Positions 23,201 to 38,200 of a DNA stretch of 64,000 nucleotides are shown here, piece by piece. The first letter of the stretch is position 1. Each line of letters begins with the position of its first letter. The translations under genes and the position numbers were made by a program. Below the pieces are notes generated by a model. That model did no database searches, was not told where the DNA came from, and worked only from the letters and a program-made list of their open reading frames with translations. Source of the stretch: Acanthochromis polyacanthus (lineage: Eukaryota > Chordata > Actinopteri > Pomacentridae); NCBI RefSeq assembly GCF_021347895.1, contig NC_067126.1, forward strand, positions 32,934,482 to 32,998,481, given 5' to 3'.

Positions 23201-26200
23201 TATATTGCTGAATGATTTCTTGTGCACACATTTGCACATTTGAGTATTTCTCCATATGCTGGAAGCATAAGGCTGGCAGATGAAGTGTAATAAATTATCC
23301 TTTAGTGTGAGAGCACAATGCAGTTTGCCTGTAGGGTTCGCACACCTTCCCATTCTCCTTTCCTTCGCACCACTTGTTGTTTGGCTCATGACCTCAACGA
23401 CTCACCAGAAATTGGGATAAAATGGTAATATTTCTGACCATCTGCTCTCCATAATGATAGCGCCAGCATTCAAGGGCCAAGATTAAAATTTAAATAGGCT
23501 TCAAAACTCGTGCATTTGACTGCAAAGACGAGTCCGAGGGGACGTCAGTCTTATCAAGGGGAGCGTAGTTTTACAGAATGTCCTTTATTTGCCTGCGCTA
23601 AACGTCTAATTCAAAGCTTCAAAGCTGCATAATTAATCAATTAATTAGATGTTGGGGCGGCTTGTTTTTGTTGTTTTGTTTTCTGCAATATTAACGCATT
23701 ATCACCTCATAAATGGTAAACACTTTCACACATACAACAGCCAGATATGCCTTTCTTTGGAGTCATTTCAGGACAGCATTCTGCACACATTACAGCCCAA
23801 TATCTGCTCTCCCTTCATTTCTATTTTGGTCTCTGTCAACTCCTGACAGACAAATCTGGTTAGCTAACTGCTAACTCTGTCTGGTGGGTAGCGCACAGTG
23901 GGTTCATCAGAGATTTGTCATTTACAGCAGCTACCTATTGCATTTGGGCTAATGACAGCAGAAAATCACAGGGGAAAATTATAATTCAGTCTGCCCTACA
24001 AAATTGGATGATCATTCTTTTTGTGAATTAGTTACATTTCACATTGCACCTTTATTCTTCGATTCAGTGCTATTAGTAAAATACTGATTACTGCTCTCTT
24101 AAATTCACTAGCCTCAAGGCGGTGAAGGTCAGTGGAAAAAGGTGTGACAGTGCGGACAAAGCCAGCAGAAAAATACTAAAAATGAGGGGATAATTAAAAA
24201 CAAGAGCTATTTGGAATCTTCCCTGTAACGGCATGTAGGCTTCTGACACCAGGGACACTGACTACTAGCTTTATCTCAGATGGAGACAGACCATTAAGGC
24301 TACTACATTTACAGAAGCGGCTCCCTGTGCATATCTCAAAGTGAGATGTTCTCAAAGCAGTTCAGGGGAGCAAAGTCACATCTGGCCCCTCTGAGCCTTG
24401 CACATTTGCAGGCACTTATCGCAACATCCCAGACAAAAAGTGTAATGGATTTGAAGTGGTCATTAATTCCCAGCAATGCAGGTAAAATTACAGCTTACGG
24501 CAGCAGAGAAACAAAATGGCACGACTCTCGGTGATACCACACCAAGTCACATCTGATTAGTTATATCAAGAGCTGTCCACGTTGCCCACTAACAGAGAGC
24601 AAAATGTGGAAAAAAACATGCCTAATTCTCAAGGTTGTAGGATGCACAAAGCGCTATTTTATAATGTGATTACATGAGTGAGACAAATGTATTTTTAGCC
24701 ACAACCGGCAGCTATTATAACTCACTTGATATTAGCTTGAAGGGTAAAGGTTCTAATCCTGCATAAATCTGCACAGTCAAAAATTGCCTCTGATTTATCA
24801 CATGCCACATGCTTATAAAAGATTTGCTTTCCCTATTCTTATCACAGTTAATTATTGTTCATTAGCACATTTTATCAGGCACCATCTCACTGTAATACCT
24901 CTTCTGGGCATCTGATACAATTAGCTTACCTTCGCATAAACCTTTCTGATGTGACTCCCTCTTCCTGTTTTTTTCTGTTATATATATATTACTACACTAC
25001 ATCTTTTATTACTGTATCCATTATGGTTTAGTCCAAAGTATTTCCACTATTCTTGAGAATATGTTTCAGTGTTTTTGGTAAAGAAAATATTCAGACTGAT
25101 TAGTGACAGCTTCAAAACGGATATTAATTGAAAAGGTCCATTCTAGAAAAAAAAATCTGAGATGTTAATTGAACATAATGGATGCAATTAAAGCAGTTCA
25201 GTGTCAAAATGGACTGTATATATATGACAGAATTTTAAGCTCTGTTTTGGAGTGATTACGATGAATAATTACGTTATTGATGGCCTCGGTATAATTCAGC
25301 GAGTGAAATATTAAGTTAAAAAAGACATCATCCTCTAATTAGTGAAAATTCATTAGAGGGATAACAGTCTACAATGAAAGATATAGTGAACTGTCAGAAA
25401 CTTTTAAAAAAATATCTGGAAAGCTTACATAAATCCTCAACACATATTGGTAATTAAGAAATCTGTCCAAATTAATGGTTGCACGAGCTGCAAACAGAGG
25501 ATAATGATGCTGAAATGCTGGGCAGCAATGATTCAAGCACTTCCAAGTTGCAGAGTTCACTACATTTCGCTGATGAAGCTCAGTTTGTCTCTGACTCCTC
25601 AGTGTTGTGTACAGAGCTGTGCTGAGGTCACACAGAGTCATTCTCTCTCCCTGACAGAGAAGAAAGCTTCTGTTTCTGTGCTTCTGCAGAAACCCACTGA
25701 TGGATGATCTACTGGAATCAGAGATGGCAGTTGTCTATTTCAGCAACATTCCTGTTTTAAATATTTGAGCTAAATTAGGGACTAAAGGGCAAATTGAGGG
25801 AATTTCATTCATACGTATGCTGCAGCTTTTAGAGGCAATAAAGTCAGCTTGGTTTGTCTTAGCACACAACAAAGGTAGCTGCGGTTGGGATGACATCTAC
25901 TGTGAGGACTCTCATGGGAAGTGGCCTGCAGAATTAATTACTACAAAGTCCCCTGAACTGTGACCAGCCAGCTAAGCAGGATAAAAGGCTTGGTTTTCCA
26001 CCACCAGTCAGCCGTCTTCATTTGAGTAAATACAATGCATGAAAAAAAGAATCTGTGAGGTCGTAAAACCGTGGTTTAACAGACCACATATTACTGAACC
26101 ACATTTAAAATCTGTGGAAGTGCAAGTTTTTTAAAGCACCAACACAGTAATCAAAACCAATCAATACATATATAACCCTAATACTGTCTTAGAGAAAATC

Positions 26201-29200
26201 CAGATATTTGCACACAAGTAATGGCGTAAGCAAGGCCACAGAGCAGACTGCAAATTTAAGAATCTATGCAATGATTCCAGGTAATTAGGACAAACTGAAG
26301 TTGGATCTTCAGTGTAACTAATTTGTACAAACGAACACTTGTGTGATAAAAATAATAATAAAAAAACAAAACAAACTTGCAATAGTTTCTAGATCTAAAA
26401 AAAAGTCATTTAGTTTTTGGTAGTTTGTATTTATTCTGTGTGAAAGCAAGATAATTAAAAATTGCACAAATGTGTGCAGAGGTTGGGGGCAACTTGCACA
26501 CTAAGATACAGCTTAGTTTGTCTCGGAGGACAAATTTGAAGGGGATAAAATCTTTTTTTACATTTACAAGATAAGATACGGTAGATTTAGTTTGAACAGG
26601 GAATGCATATCTTAATGAAATTCACCAACTACTGATGTTGTGCAAAGTTTCTGTGTCAGAAAACACAAAATCTCATTTTCTACAGTTATTATACAAAAAC
26701 TGAGCTCACCAACTGCTGTCCTTCAATACAGACTCAATGAAGTCTGTTTGTCTTCTTATCACAGTTACATGATGGAGCTGCTAAAACCAGCCAACATAGG
26801 TTGAAATCCATTCTAAACTAGTCTAAAATCAGCCTTAACCAGTCTAAATCTAGCCTAATCTAGTCCAAAAACAACCTATACTATTCTAAAACCATGCTTA
26901 GCCAGTCTAAAACCATTCTAAACTAATATAAAGCCAGTCTAAATCAGTCAAAACTAGTCATAACTTGTCTACAAACCAGTCTAAAATAGTCACAGTCCAG
27001 CCTAAACTACCCTAAAACCAGCCTAAACCATTTTAAAACCATTCAAAACTAGTCTAAAACCAGAAAAAAATGGACTAAAATCAGTCTTAATTAGTCTCAG
27101 CTAGTCTAAAGCTATTTTAAATATAGTCTAAAAACATTCTTAACTGGTCTAAAACCAGTCTAAACTACTCTAAGCCACTCTTAGACGGAGTCCAACAAAG
27201 TCTAAATTAATCTAAAACCACTCTAAACCAGTCCAAAACAAATCTTCATATAATCTGACTATTGCAGAAACTCCACTCGCAGTTGGAAAAACTTGGAAAA
27301 GCATTGGCACTACACATTTAGAAAAAAGAAAAAAAAACGGGGTTTGCTTAAAATCACTTGAGACTGGTAATGATTATATATTGCATTCATTCTTGCAAAT
27401 CAAAAACTCCATAAGGGACTAACAGTACAGTGCAGCACTTGATTTCAAGGCCACACAATCAGTAGAACGCTACCAAATGAGCCACATAAATTCAGGACAA
27501 GAACTTTTTTTCTGATCGTTTGTCAGATGTCTCTTATGTGCAGTCCTGCAAGCAAAACGCTGTCAGAACTACTTGTAATTTATCATCAGGGCTACCCCGC
27601 GTAAACTGCAAAAATTACACAATTTGTCGGCCCTCATGCAGTAAACAGCTGTTATCTCCAGCGAAGCACTTGATGTCTTCTCCTACAGGACTGCAGCCAG
27701 TCAGAGAAGGAGCACGTCTCACTTTGTAATCATCGAAACTGCATAATATAATGCATGCCGCTCGGTATTCAGCCTCCTCCGGCTATCATGCCTGCACATG
27801 AAACTAGCAATTTTGCTGCACTTCACATTCAACTTGTCAATCATAGGCTGGGTCATTGATTGATCTGTCAGGAAGTGGCTGTCTGCACAGAGCTGCTCCG
27901 AGTTCTGTGCAGCTGTAGAGAACATGACAGGCTGACCTTTAATGTCTCCATTTCCTTGTGTTAATTCCAGTTGCAAGCCTATTGTGAGTCACACAGTGAC
28001 GGTTAAAAGCGCAGGCATTTCAATTTAAACTCACAGCTGGTGCATTTGAAAGAGTAAATGGTGCACTGGTGAGTCGAGACAAATGTAACCTACAAATAAG
28101 GATTCAGTTTCCTCATATTTAAAAGTTGCTACATCAAGCTCTATTGGGAATTGTTAGCAGATGAGTTTATAAATGTTACCCAGGATTACTGTCGTCCAAC
28201 AGGCAGAGTCCTGGAAAAATTCATGGACAGAAACAAGAATTTGAATGAATCAAAGTACAAATTTTTGTACTTCAAAGCTTTCTATCTGAAATCTGAGCAG
28301 AATGAACTCTCAGACAATTCAAGCCTGCAGCGAGGCTGTGGCATTTCTCCCTGAATTCTAAACACTATCCTGGTCTCTGAATGGATGGTCCAACAGGACT
28401 TCTTAACTAACGAAGGATTCTGCTGAACAAGCATGCGTTTTCCAGCACTGCCCAGCTTCACATTCATCTAGTCACACACATCCGCACTTGGTAGTTAGCC
28501 AGCACAGTACTGTCTTCTATGGTTGGCAGCTTTTGAGGAGTCATTTCAGGTTAAATGCTTTGCTCAAGGGCACCTCGAGAACGACGGAGAGCGGCGAACT
28601 CACTTCTCACAATTTTGCATGTAAAAGAAGAACAACTGTCCAACAAACTGACGCCAATGGGTGCCAGAAATAACAGTGTGTGGGTAACTCTATAAAAAAT
28701 CAATCACGGAGGGTGGACCGCATTAATATTCTGCTACACTACCCAGCACCCATGGTGTTTGCGGTCAGAAGGCCCAACAATTGATTAACAATTACAAACC
28801 CTGACTTGGTCTTTAATGAGCGAGCAAGAGAAGAAATCTCAGTGCCAGGCATTGTTTTGTACAGTTTCTCTCAGCAATTGCTCCTGTGCTTTTAAGGACA
28901 TGCCTTAAGGTGAGAAACTTAAATAAACAAACAGTTTAGCTTAATTGCAGTCAGTGAGGCTGCATGATGCTGTTTCTCTCTTAGATTCATACAGCAGCAC
29001 TGTGCCCCTGAGTTGTTGTGGATATTTCTGCGTGGATGTGTCTTGGCAGAGTCGAGACTGTGCCCTCTCGCTGTGACACATAGGCTGCGGTGTCAGGAAT
29101 GCGTGGGCTGCCCAGCTACTATCAGCTACAGTAGCACTCATCACAGTCTGCATAAAGAGAAGAAATATACACATACACTGACTCTGTGTAGGTGGTACTC

Positions 29201-32200
29201 CAGAGCCAGGTGCTAAATAGATAGTAAAGTGCATCAAAGTGAACTCAAAGCTCTATTGTGGAGATCTTTAACTAAGTGCATTGGTTTGGCATCAAGGCTA
29301 CTGCAATTGTTTTGGCAACATCATGAAAAAGAATACAGTTTTGGGGACAGTATCCTAATAAAACCCAATTAATACCTGTGAAATTGCTACTCAAAATTAA
29401 CAGCTTCACACCTAAAACACTCTGATTGCATTAGAAATTTTTTAAAAAGCAGGGTGAAATTTTAATCTGAGTATATCTGAGATTTCTTGAACAAGTTGTC
29501 AGCAGAGACCCTCAGCAGACACACAGCCTCCTGCATAAAACCTGCACCTGCTTTGACTTCAATGAAATTATGGAGAGTGGCAGGAAACCCCAAGAGAAAC
29601 AGGGGTGCTCGGAGTCATGCGTCTAAGTGCTGCCGGACAAACTCCATTTCCCTCCCTACCGAAGCCCTCCTCGTGATATTCGCTGTCCTGACAGGGGACG
29701 ATCAAAATAACACTTATTTATTTATGCATGCTTCCAGGAATCACATGTGAGCTCAAGGAAGTGCATATTCCTGGAAAAAAAAAACAGACAGACATCACCC
29801 AGGCATTGTGACATTGAGTTTCTGGGCAATGTGCAATCATCTGAGGGTTGCAAGCTGTAACTCTATCGCATTTGTTTCATATTATATGTTGAATAGTTTG
29901 AAAAGAATGAGGATGGAGAGACAAGTCATTGACTGCTGGGTATTAAATTGCGCTATTAATCACTCAACCATTATTCAGTTGTTGACTTTGGATATATTTA
30001 GAAAGCCCAATATGAAAATCTATGCTTCCACCTCCTAGTTTAGAGGCTTAAAATGACATTACATTAGATCTAAAAAGAAGTGTAACTCATGTCGGCTGTA
30101 TATATCTTGTGTAATTTAGTTTTATTTAGAGGATATTAAAAGATTATACAACAAGCACTTAATGGTGAAGGTGTTGTCTTGCAAAGGACACATAACAAGG
30201 TGGAGAAAGATTAGGAAAAGCCACTTATGTGTTCATTATGTAATCAAGTCTCGGAAATTAGAAGATACTACATTAGTGGACGATGAAGCTTAATTCAAAT
30301 GTTTAAATCAAGGATAATCACTTATTCTGAAGTAACACAACCATCTGGAACAACAAAACAAAGGCCATCTTTGAATTCACTTCCAAACCTGTTTAAATAT
30401 AGCAGCTGATAGTTGTGTTTGTATCTTGTCTGTATCGTCAGTTTGTGTCTTTCTGTGGTGAGCTTGCATGTTCTCCTTGTTCTTGCGTGGGTTTTCTCCA
30501 GATGCTCCAGCTTCATCCCACAATCCAAAGACCTGGTGTGAGTGTTATCGTGCATTGATGTCTCTTCTTGTGTTAGTCCAACGATTGACTGGCGACCCCA
30601 AGTTAGCTGGAACAGACTTTTTGTACACTTAGGCAAGCCCTCTCAGAGAGCAATTAGTTTACTGTGTGGTCGTTGTCTGCTAGTAGAGTACAGTAGTGAA
30701 TATGCAAGCAAACTGTGAATGCAGCAATTAACTGATCTGCATCAGCGTGTTTCTGTTACTATCTGTGTTGTGCTGCTGCACAGAAGTAAAGCAGTGGGAT
30801 ATTTAAAAGACAGTGAGGTGCTGTCATGGCCCAAGCTACTTGTTGCTTTCTTAGGATCCTTTTGATCTGTGGCTGCTGCCCTCCATACTTGTTTCTCTTT
30901 AACTCCTAGCTGTTTTAGCTCTGAAGAATTAAAGGCGGAGGATGCAGAGGGGCTGAATATTTTAGAGTTTTTTCGCAGTAGCATTGCTCGAGTTTTTGGG
31001 TGGTATACAGGCCTAATAGTGTTCAACAAAAAGGTGTGGATAAAAGGCATGTCTGGATAAACTTGAATTGCTGCTGGAGCTCACCATGCTCTGTGTTTGC
31101 TGTATTTTTGCACTTTGTCTTGTAGATATTTACTTTAGGTAATTATCGAACTAAAACTCTGGTCAGTCTGCACTTTTTGTTGCCGCGAATGAGCTGGGTC
31201 CTAAGAGTACCATCAGTTGAACCATCTCAGTCTGCTAGTAAAATTACAACTTAATGACAATTTTGAATTCTGAGATATTTCAGATTTCACGACCCCACAG
31301 ACCAGTCCATGTTCACAAAGTCTATCGCTTTATAACAGTACAGTGTCTTTAAATTTTAAGCCCTCTTGTCTCCTTTGTCTTTTTCTACTTTCTAAAAAGT
31401 TGTGGTATCTACATATCATTACATTTTCTATTTCCTGCAAAGCACTCCTTTGTCGCCAGCCTTGAGCGCACTATTATAAATAAAGTTTGCTTGCACTGGC
31501 ACTTATGAATTATTCATTATTTAGGTCAAGGTTGACAAAGTTTTATGCTCATAGAACTTATTCTGAAAAGACATTTTAAGCTTTCAATATTAATACAGCA
31601 TAGTCTTAATTTATAATGTGTCTTAATTTACAGTCAGACCATATTATACTCCAATATTTTTAGATTTATGTTAAAAAAAAAGGAATGTTAACGTGCATAT
31701 TTCCCTTGTGAGGTGTTAAGTTTTGTCCCATCTTTTAGATACAGTGATCCTGAAAAGCCTTCTGAGCAATAAAAAGATGTTATGCTGACTTCCTAATGCA
31801 TAACAATCAAAATAAATGACAGTGCTGACTGGTGGTTTCCTGCACTCTTCACAGTTTTGACCTCTACCACCCTTCACCGTAGTCAGCAGTGATAAGTAAT
31901 AAGCAAACCACCAACACAGTCTGGGAGCTGGAGGGATTATTATTTCTCATTAAACTGCTAACTAAAGGGATCGGACTCTGAAGAGAAGGGCACCAAGAGG
32001 GACAGGTGGAGAGGTAGAGCGAGACTGGGTTCAGTAATGAGCACATTCCCACAGTGGATGTGTGGTGGTCAAGATAGTCACAATGGGGCTAAGACAAGAT
32101 CACATACAGCAAAAGACCACCAAACAACCTTAATAATGCAGAGTTGGGCTCTGTGCCGCTATTCAAGCTGTCAATCTGTTGTGCAAGAAGCCATGTTTGT

Positions 32201-35200
32201 CTAATCCAACAAGAGAGTTCTCCACTCCAAGGCATATTAATGAGATTTTTTACATCTCGTCTCCACTTATGGGAGGACGGCTAAAGAATGGCAGTGAACC
32301 TTTTCATATTAACACATACAGTCTCAATCCTTTCATTTTCTTTCCCGCAGCAATTTGTCTTACGGTGGCTGACCATCAAAACAATTTCAAAAAAAGAAGC
32401 AAAAATGGAAAAATAGACTTACCGTCAAACCTTTTATGCCTGGAAACAAACGTGGTTCTCAGTTCATGACTCATTTCATCAACCAGATTCTCAAAGTCCT
32501 GTTTACTCTGCTGGCCAAATTTGTCCTCCATTTCCAGGGTGCAACATGTGTTTCCCTGAGGACATATCCGGAGATGTTCACCTGCAAAACAGACAACAAA
32601 ATATATATGTAAGTATGGGTCCCCACCAAAACTGATGCCAAGATTGCACAGTTTTAATATATGTTACTTGAATGGCGTAGCTAAACTTGGAACATTTCCA
32701 AAACCAGTGTACCTTTTAATGTTGGTGCTGATCAAAACCTTCAGTGGTACATTTACTCTGTAGCTACTAATGGATATGTCCTAAGGGCAACAAGCAAAGG
32801 GTAAATAGAGAAGGTTCCATGTTTGTGGTATTCTATGCTTATTTTCAGCCACTAGTGAGGTAAATTCATCAAGTTGTATAAGTGGGGAAAAAGGTTCTAG
32901 AGAAGTTTCAGTGATACCTGCTGAGCGATTTTAGTCTGTTAATAGCGACAAAGTGGTAGATTATATCAAATGTTTTCCTCAGGTCGAGCGTCAGAAGCGC
33001 TGAACATGTACCTGAGTCAGCATCCATCATGTTAAGTACCTGCAGCATGTGGTCTATCGCTGCAATTTCTTAGGATGCCTGATATGAAATTGACTGGAAG
33101 TTTGTGGGGCATAAACTAGGTTCCTTTGGCAGCGGCTAAACAACCTTACAAAACCAATCTTAAAAAAATCTGGGACACAGCCAGAGGACAGAGAGCTATT
33201 GGTAAGCAAAGCAGGGATGATGTAGACAATATAAAGAACATTCTATGAGAGTCTCACACAGTTTCTATACTATTTTATGTAGTAATATTAGCCTGAAACA
33301 ATTCAACAGGTCCACAGTGGTATAGGGCTCTCGAGCAGAGATAGGAGTGATATTTGTCTTGATAAAACCAATCTATTCGATGAAGAAGGTGAGGATTTTT
33401 AAATCAGCTAGTCAAGTGGTAACTGTGGAGGAGTTTTATAAGGCTATGCAGTCGTGCTGGTTGGCATCACATAATGTCTTTTGCTAGATCTTGGCCCTGG
33501 AACATTATAATACTGGGTGAGGTGACTGCTGTAGGTAGTAACATTAGGTTAGGTAAGGTTAAACACTGCACTGAAAATCACTACCTTGTTTAAACCAGTA
33601 ACATTTTCTCTCATGTTTAAGGTAAAGCCACTAAGACGATCTGATTAGCATAGCTCTCTACATCACCAAAAGCAGTAATTCAAGTTGCTGTATGTGTATT
33701 TTTTGTCATATTTACAGAAGACCTATAATAAATCTGTGAAAAAAACAAAATGCATGACTGCTTTTGTGATAAAGATGCATGTATTTCAGTGATTCCATTG
33801 TTAAAAATGAAGACTTTTAGGAGTCATTGGAAAGTCAAGACTGCCATGACATACATGATCTTTACACGTGTACGTAAACTTGTGTTATCCATAAAAAATG
33901 AATGGAGATGAGAGTAAGTGTGCATAAACCACAAACTGATGAATGATAGTAGCTCTGTGGCTTCTCACTGTGGCTTGTGTCAATAATCCAACATGAAACT
34001 CTTGCCAGAGACCAACATTCCCACATGAAAATAGATATGCATTTCATTCTTATTTCCTTCTTTATGAGCTTTTAGCTACAGACATGGACAGACTAAAATG
34101 TCTTGTGCTTAGTAGGATCTTTAACATAGCGTTTTTATGTTTTTAGTGGTGCAGAATATTTCGTTTGACAACAGCATTACTGATGTCAATTCCACTGAAT
34201 AGGGGTTATCAAAGTTAAATCAGTAGGGGAACTGATAATACTCTCTTTTAAAATATGCTTTTGCACATTTCATAATTGATGACATTGGGGAAATATTGAA
34301 GTGAATCAAAAGTTAATGACCCACATCATTTCATTTTCCCAAGCAGCAATTTTGAAAGAGACGGAGATAACGCAGACTCAGTCGAGAACAGAATTTGTTT
34401 CATAACTACATTCGTAGCTGTGGTCTGTTGCACTTTTGATGACTTTGGAAAATTACCAAGCATGTGCACTCTGGTACTTGTACAACAAAACAGTTCAAGA
34501 GACACTTGCTGAATGTTGACTGCACTGTGTGACAAAGTACTATCAACTGAAGGTCCGCTGTTTGGAGCTTTCAAATCTCACAGTCGCCATCATGGAGGTG
34601 GTTTAGGTGTCATTACATTGTCAGTCATGTGATAGCAAGTTGGCGTAATCAATAAAAGTCAGTTCACAGCTGAAAACTCTTGAGACGTGGTTGAAAGATC
34701 TGAAAATTGTCACTCGTATTGATCCCAAAGTAAAGAATGAGCTTCCATTCTTGAGAAAAAATACATTGTATTTATGTATTTATCACATCTCTTCCCAAAA
34801 AACATACTACTATATGTGTATTTTGATATCTCAGCTATCTTGAAATATATTGTTTAGCTATTTGTTTAGCAGGACATTCTCTGAATATTTTTGCACATCC
34901 CTCAAAAAGCTTAACAAAACATAATAGAACTTTGCAATGCTGATAAGTTCATTTAAACACTGTGTCGAACAAGTACAACAATGTGTCAGGGGTGTTTGTG
35001 TGAGTGTGCTGCACACTGGAGGCAGGGAAAGACAGAATGCTTTAGTTGCTGGCAAAAGCAGCATTGACTTGTGTAAAATAAATAAAAAAGAGGGCAGTTC
35101 CTTTCTCTTTTCTCGCGTTAAACTGAACATAAATCTTACTTTTTAGCAGGCACATTAACTGTACAAAATTGAATTCCAATGTGTGTGTTGGCACGCAGCA

Positions 35201-38200
35201 CATTGAATGAGCTGCTAGAATGATGCTATGACCGAGTCATCTGGCCATCGCAGTTCAGCTCTCGTCAAATCCACTCACATCCTTAAACTTGTCCATTTTT
35301 CCTGCTTTCAACAAATCAACTTCAAGAACTGACTTTTCACTTGCTGCCTAATATATCCCACCTGGGGCTGACTGCAGCCTGATATATTGTGGTGTGTTGG
35401 TGGAAATAATTGATGGCAGTAGGTAGTAGCCCAGAGATTAGAAAAGTGGATTAGAAAGCTACTGGTTAAAGGCCAGATACTGGCATCCCCTCTTTTGAGA
35501 CTTCTTTTAAATGATACCTGACATAAATAAGCAGGACAAACAAATGTTAAATAATGTACGAGTGTAAGATTTTTCATGAGCAGAGGACGATGTTTGTGCT
35601 TTTATTTGCTTTGCACGCTCCAAAAGACACTGGCGACCCAATCAGAAGTTAGAAACAATAATGACATTTTCTGTATTATTTTTTACAATGGCTGATAAAA
35701 AAATTCTAAACTTTAGATTTTTTTTTTACCTCCAGCTAGGATCCCACATCTTAATAATATGCAGTCCCACCTTGTAAATGTTGTCCTTTTATTGCTTTCA
35801 GATATATAATCATTTTAAATAGGGATGGGAATTTCGACTAATTTCCGAACCGACTAATCGCTAATTTTATTGGCGACTAGTCCGTTCGCAAAACTTGCAA
35901 TTTAACCCTTTAAGCGCCAAAGTCGCAATATTGCGACAATTAACATTGCTGAACATAACAAGTCATAGCTTCAAATATACTGCCTCGTGTGCCTCATGCA
36001 CTGTACACCAGGAGATGGCGGACATCTGGAACTTCAATCTGAGCATCAGTTGTGGTCGTGTTTTCATTCAAAGTTTTGGAGTTTACAGAGTTTGAAAACC
36101 AAGGAGACGAGACTCGCCGTCGGAGCGTATCAGAGCGCAAGACGGCACATTTTAGAGTGAGAAAAGTCACCATACCAAGAGGTCTGGTCAACGCTGACAA
36201 AGTACTTTGTCAATTAATGGCTTACTCATATTCTGAAGAGGAATATTCACCCTCTGATGAAGATGTTCAGTCGTAGCCTAGCCCTGCTAGACCCATGTTC
36301 TGAAGGCACAAGGGTCTAGGGACGTTCGACAGGGAGGGAGGCGGGCTAAAAGGTTGTCTATCAAATCCCTCTGCAGCAATTGGGTAGGTATACAACCAAT
36401 CAGCGCAATGAATAGGCTCCTAGAGTGCCGGAAATCAGAGGATGCGGTAGTTCGGTGAAGCCTTATTTATACAGTCAATGGGTGAAGCTCAAGTATATTA
36501 CAGACATGTTAACAGAAAGATTATTCAGAGTCGGTGCTAATGGAGCTCAACGACTGTTGTCGTTTTTGTTGTCGACCCTGGCAGAGAATTAAATTTGTTG
36601 CCGTGGGTTGTCTAGCATGGCTAGGCTAGTTGTTTCCGGTTGTTTCTGTCAGAATCGTCGCGCCTCTGTCGTCACTTAGTTACGCCCGCCTTCTGACTCT
36701 ACACTTCATGGTGATTCGTCCGGCCAGTTTTAGGAGAATCCAGCCTCGAGCCTTATGGAGGGTAACTAGACCCACCCTGGCAGAGAATTAAATTCGTTGC
36801 CGTGGGTTGTCTAGCACGGCTAGGCTAGTTCAGTCGTCCACTGAGACAGAAAGTGCCGCTGCGTCTGTGCGTGATTAAACGACGAGTCACGCACATCCCT
36901 AATTTTAAATGTACCTTTTTGACAAAATGTTTTCAAGTCGAAGTGAAAACAAAACAAAGCAAATCAATTAAAAACAGAAAATGTAAAATAAGTGATTGCA
37001 TGACTTTCTTTAAGTCAGTATTTAGTAAATGTACCATTGGCCACAATTACGACATTTCACCTGTTTGCATAGATCTCAATCAGCCCAGCCCACCTGGACA
37101 CTGCAATCTTACCCCACTTTTCTTAGCAAAGCTGCTAAAGCTCCATCAGGTTGATCGTGAATGAACCACTTCTTTCAAATCCAGCCACAAATTCTCAATT
37201 GGACTGAGGTCTAGGTCCTGACCTGGTCACTTCAGAACATTCACCCTGTCTTTAAACCATTTCTGTGCAGCTGTAGCTTTACGCTTCGAGTCATTGTTGT
37301 TCTGGAAAATAAATCTTCTTTCAAGTCACAGTTTCTTGCAAATTGCATCAGGTTTTCCCCACAGGTTTCCCCCTGTACTTTGCTGCATTCATTTTAAAAC
37401 TCCACCTTTACAAGCCTTCCAGGGCCTGCTGCCGTGAAACATCCCCACATCATGATGCTGCCACCACCATGCTTCACGGTTGGTTTGTGATGATGATGTG
37501 TAATGTTTGGTATTCAACAAATATAGCATCTAGTCCGATAGCTAAAAAACTAATTTTTAGTATCATCAGACTAAACGTAATCCTTAGAGCTGATTTTAGA
37601 GTCTCTCCAGTTGAGATTTAATATGAGCTTTTTTCAACAGTACTTTTATTTCTTTGCCTCTCTCCTTTAAAACTTTGGTGAATAACCCAAGGAGCAGTCA
37701 GTGTATGCAAAGTCTCTCGCCTACCAACAACAGCAGCTTGTGATTCCTTCAGGGGAGGTGTCTCGGTAGCCTTCTTCATTGATCATTTTCTTGCAGGGTC
37801 ACTCACTTTTGAAGGACGACCATATTCCTTCCATTTCATAATGATAGATTTATCTGTACTCAAAAGGATATTCAGTGACTTGGAAAATTTCTTGCATCCA
37901 CCCCCTCACTTATGATTTTCAATAATCTTTTACGAGTTGCTTGGAGTGTTCTTTTGCCTTCAGGGTGTAGTTTCATTCAGGAGTACTTCACCGGTGACTG
38001 GTGGTACCAGATACAGGTGTCTTCATACTGCAGTCAACTGAGACATATTCACTGCATTTAGATGATCACTGTGTTCTAGTACTGACTGAATTGTTGACTG
38101 TGTTAAATTAGGTGTGTCCCTTTAAAGCTGCGCGATTCTTATTCAGTCACTTTTTGCATTTTAAATTAATTTATAGAAATCTGTCATCACTTTATATCAC

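Larger units (their letters stand above)
22736..32422 (-). other. gpc6: gpc6 intron 2
   Basis: 9,687-bp intron with donor GTAAGT and acceptor ttccag. It holds the minisatellite at 26781-27243 and the repeat at 30430-30605. The rest is AT-rich without recognised features; a short stretch at 28553-28590 (aatgctttgctcaagggcac) resembles a piece of a common fish repeat. Confidence 0.8.

Noticed and set aside
26781..27243. CRISPR-like array
   Set aside because: The repeats are contiguous and diverged with no unique spacers, and the host is a vertebrate; it is a minisatellite.
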